A stretch of DNA of 64,000 nt, taken from NCBI GenBank assembly GCA_022266195.1, contig WHVY01000002.1:1627001-1691000 (forward strand), given 5' to 3'. The translations under genes were made by a program, and so were the position numbers. Shown piece after piece: positions 61,989-64,000 of the stretch; position 1 is the stretch's first letter, and the number at the start of each line of letters is the position of its first letter. Under the pieces are notes generated by a model. The model was not told the DNA's origin. It searched no databases and saw nothing but the letters and a program-made list of their open reading frames with translations. Source of the stretch: Tetranychus cinnabarinus (taxonomy: Eukaryota; Arthropoda; Arachnida; Trombidiformes; Tetranychidae).

Positions 61989-61994
61989 AATAAA
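61989..61994 (+). promoter_or_regulatory. Poly(A) signal AATAAA of the HAUS1-like gene
   Basis: Canonical hexamer 57 bases past the TGA stop and just before the convergent tRNA-Leu terminator. Confidence 0.6.
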
Positions 61995-62011
61995 TTGTCA
62001 TCATTTTCACC

Positions 62012-62024
62012 AAAAAAGAAAAAA
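62012..62024 (-). terminator. Pol III terminator of tRNA-Leu
   Basis: On the minus strand two T6 runs separated by one C follow the tRNA 3' end by about 5 bases. Confidence 0.85.
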
Positions 62025-62029
62025 GAATT

Positions 62030-62113
62030 TGTCAGAAGTGGGGTTCGAACCCACGCCCTCAATTGAGGACCAGATCTTAAGTCTGGCGCCTTAGACCACT
62101 CGGCCATCCTGAC
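62030..62113 (-). tRNA. tRNA-Leu (UAA)
   Basis: 84 nt including the discriminator A at 62030. Acceptor GTCAGGA pairs with TTCTGAC. Box A is tggccgagtgg. The anticodon stem-loop CCAGA-CTTAAGA-TCTGG has anticodon TAA. A long class II variable arm (CCTC-AATT-GAGG) and T-arm gggttcgaaccc are present. There is no intron. The antisense frame that runs through this gene is spurious. Confidence 0.97.
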
Positions 62114-63233
62114 ATGATTTTTTAAGGTGTCTATGTGAGTCCGGTTCCAAATGTTCAAGAAATGAAGGAAACAGTCAATTTCAACTTCATTACCGCTCTT
62201 AATGAATCTAAATTATCGACTGCTGCACTTGTTGACTTCATAATTGCCATATTTGAGTTGACTATCATACATTAATTGCTATGTCACCCTTTTTATGGTG
62301 TGAATCATTAATTAATTTTGGTTATTTTATTGTAACCTTTGTGAAACTTAGCTCTAGATTAGTTGCTCCGATGGTCTTGGCTTGTTTCCAGGTTTGCTCA
62401 TTTAAAAATCATGTAATCTTATTCTTGGTTTGAAAAGATGAATTGATTGGTTTAAACTACACCAGATGACTCCAGTAATTCAAATGGTGTCGACAATTGT
62501 TGCTGTTTTCATTTCAATTTTAATTCAAGGTTTGATTAAGGAATGCGGCTATTCCTATGTTGGACATAGAGATTGATTAATTGATTAGACTCGAGTCAAC
62601 TTAAGATTGACCAATGATTGCATTGAAAGCATTCAATTAATATCTCCATCAATGAGTTTACTTTTGGTTAACAGGAACGTTTAAAGCGCCATCCAAACCT
62701 GATAGTGAACCTGTTTTTTGGGTTCGACGTTAGAATAGTGTTGAAGCACACTTTGAACTTTTTCTTGATTCACATTTCAGTATAAAGAAGGTAAAGCAAA
62801 GTGAAAACGTCGTTAGTCTGTTGAGTTGCTCATTGGATCAACATAACGTTAAAAGTTGTAATTTTGTTTCAATTTTAAACCAATTTCAGTTTTGGGTTCG
62901 TCTTGAGATACTCGATGTTTACCGATTGACTTTCCGTTGATCTTTTTTTTTCATTTAGGTGATCTCAATCACCAGTTGGACAATGTGTTGATGTCGTGAT
63001 TAAAGACCAACAAATAAATCTTCAAATTACAAGTTAACTTAAATTGGATTCATCTAATTCCAACAAATTAACCAACAATCATTCTTTCAATTTGTGTCAT
63101 AATCTGTGATAATCAAAAAGCGAATTGGAAATTTCTCAAAGTGTTTTACCCATTTTATCATCATATGTTTAAACAACGTCCAGATCATTGAAGTTCAACA
63201 ATCAACATCGAGACAATTTAACATAAATTAAAA
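62114..63233. other. Upstream region of the signal-peptide gene
   Basis: No coding exon found. A TATA-like tataaag lies at about 62781, with ttagtctgttg about 30 bases downstream. It could be the promoter of the gene starting at 63234, with a 5' UTR of about 400 bases or a spliced leader exon. Confidence 0.3.
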
Positions 63234-63318
63234 ATGAAAGTCCATAAGGATACAAAAGGTTTATTAACTGTAACAGTGATTACAATTTTAACCATCGCAA
63301 TCCATTGCAATGCTCAAC
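63234..63318 (+). CDS. First coding exon of a secreted or membrane protein (partial)
   Basis: ATG in an AAAATG context opens 28 codons (MKVHKDTKGLLTVTVI then TILTIAIHCNAQ) and ends one base into the next codon at a perfect gtaagt donor. A short basic N-terminus, hydrophobic core and small residues near the end are a typical signal peptide with cleavage after CNA. The following intron runs to the window edge, so the mature protein is unknown. Confidence 0.6.
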
Positions 63319-64000
63319 GTAAGTTAAACATTAAATAACATTTCAAACCCAAACCTAAAACCTCAATTCAAGCCTAACCACTTCAACTATTAATCCAAAT
63401 AATGGTCAGTCAATGGACCAGCTTTTGCTAAATTGATAGGATTAAAAGATAATCTAAATTGTCATTCCGTAAAAATTGATCAATTGTTAAAAATTGGTAA
63501 ACCAGAAATGTTGAAATGATTAACAATTTTATTGACTCAACAAGCAAATCAATCAAAAGGTTTCCCTTTGAATCACTCTAATCATATTGTTAAACCATTA
63601 AGCACGGACAAACAGCCTGAATAGGCCATTAATTGTCGATAACAATACCAAAGATAGATTTAGATTGTCGGTTAAAAGTTGAATTATGCAAAATTGAAAG
63701 GCAAAATGATTAGACAATCTTGAAATACATTCAAAAAGACACTTTTTAGTTGCCTTTTAATGTAAGCTAATTTTTTGATTTAAAAGACTGATTTGTTTTG
63801 CATCATTTTTCAAAGCTTGATTATTAAGGTTCATTTTTTAAGGTTTGATTATTGAAAGATTGATATTTATAAATACTGAATATCAATAAGAGTTTCCAGT
63901 TTGGGTTTGTAACATTTAAAATGAACGTAAAAAGAGGAACCAAAACAAGTGGCCTTTTAATTAACCTAAACCGGTGTCAACCGCAATCAATAGACACAAA
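63319..64000 (+). other. Start of intron 1 of the signal-peptide gene
   Basis: AT-rich sequence after the gtaagt donor. No convincing acceptor plus open exon was found before the window ends. Confidence 0.4.

Noticed and set aside
61754..62158. 134-codon minus-strand frame
   Set aside because: It runs through tRNA-Leu and the antisense of the HAUS1-like exon.
1..64000. CRISPR arrays, bacterial operons, rRNA genes, viral genes
   Set aside because: None seen. The spaced repeats are simple-sequence tracts or diverged tandem units, and all recognisable genes are nuclear eukaryotic.

Overview
The window is AT-rich animal DNA with spliceosomal introns (GT...AG), AATAAA poly(A) signals and nuclear tRNA genes. 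Complexin ending in a CAAX box, a TIMELESS-family protein, a CHMP3 homologue and a secreted fibrinogen-domain protein fit an arthropod. The very short introns (63-99 bp) inside most genes, an intron-free timeless gene and the strong AT bias suggest a chelicerate, perhaps an acariform mite. That placement is an inference and was not tested.

Layout. Positions 1-8 kb form a compact cluster: a secreted fibrinogen-related protein (+, 1044-2814), the ESCRT-III subunit CHMP3/VPS24 (+, 3311-4126) and, convergent with it, timeless/timeout (-, 4532-7702). From 12.7 to 44.3 kb one small neuronal gene, complexin (-), is spread over about 31.5 kb. Its four coding exons total 447 bp including the stop, and they are separated by introns of 13.5, 10.3 and 7.3 kb. 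The gene ends in a CAAX exon (CVIQ). No other gene could be recognised inside those introns. They do hold hairpins, tandem repeats and a few islands whose composition differs from the surroundings. From 44.3 to 56.6 kb there is a gene-poor stretch with a diverged 0.5-kb tandem duplication.

From 56.6 kb genes become dense again: a possible short secreted-peptide gene (+, 56637-57297), a six-exon SKICH-type inositol polyphosphate 5-phosphatase (-, 57487-59665), tRNA-Asn(GUU) (+), a coiled-coil protein resembling augmin subunit HAUS1 (+, ending at 61932), tRNA-Leu(UAA) (-), and the first coding exon of a secreted or membrane protein (+, 63234-63318) that continues beyond the window.

The genes are functionally unrelated (endosomal sorting, replication fork, synaptic exocytosis, phosphoinositide turnover, spindle), so this is an ordinary eukaryotic neighbourhood, not an operon or defence cluster. 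Exon boundaries were found by hand from reading frame, splice consensus and family resemblance. No alignment or expression data were available. No wholly new system was identified. The best leads are a 71-bp-arm hairpin 1.9 kb downstream of the complexin stop, the duplicated element at 45.3-46.4 kb with a shared reading frame, and the candidate short secreted peptide.
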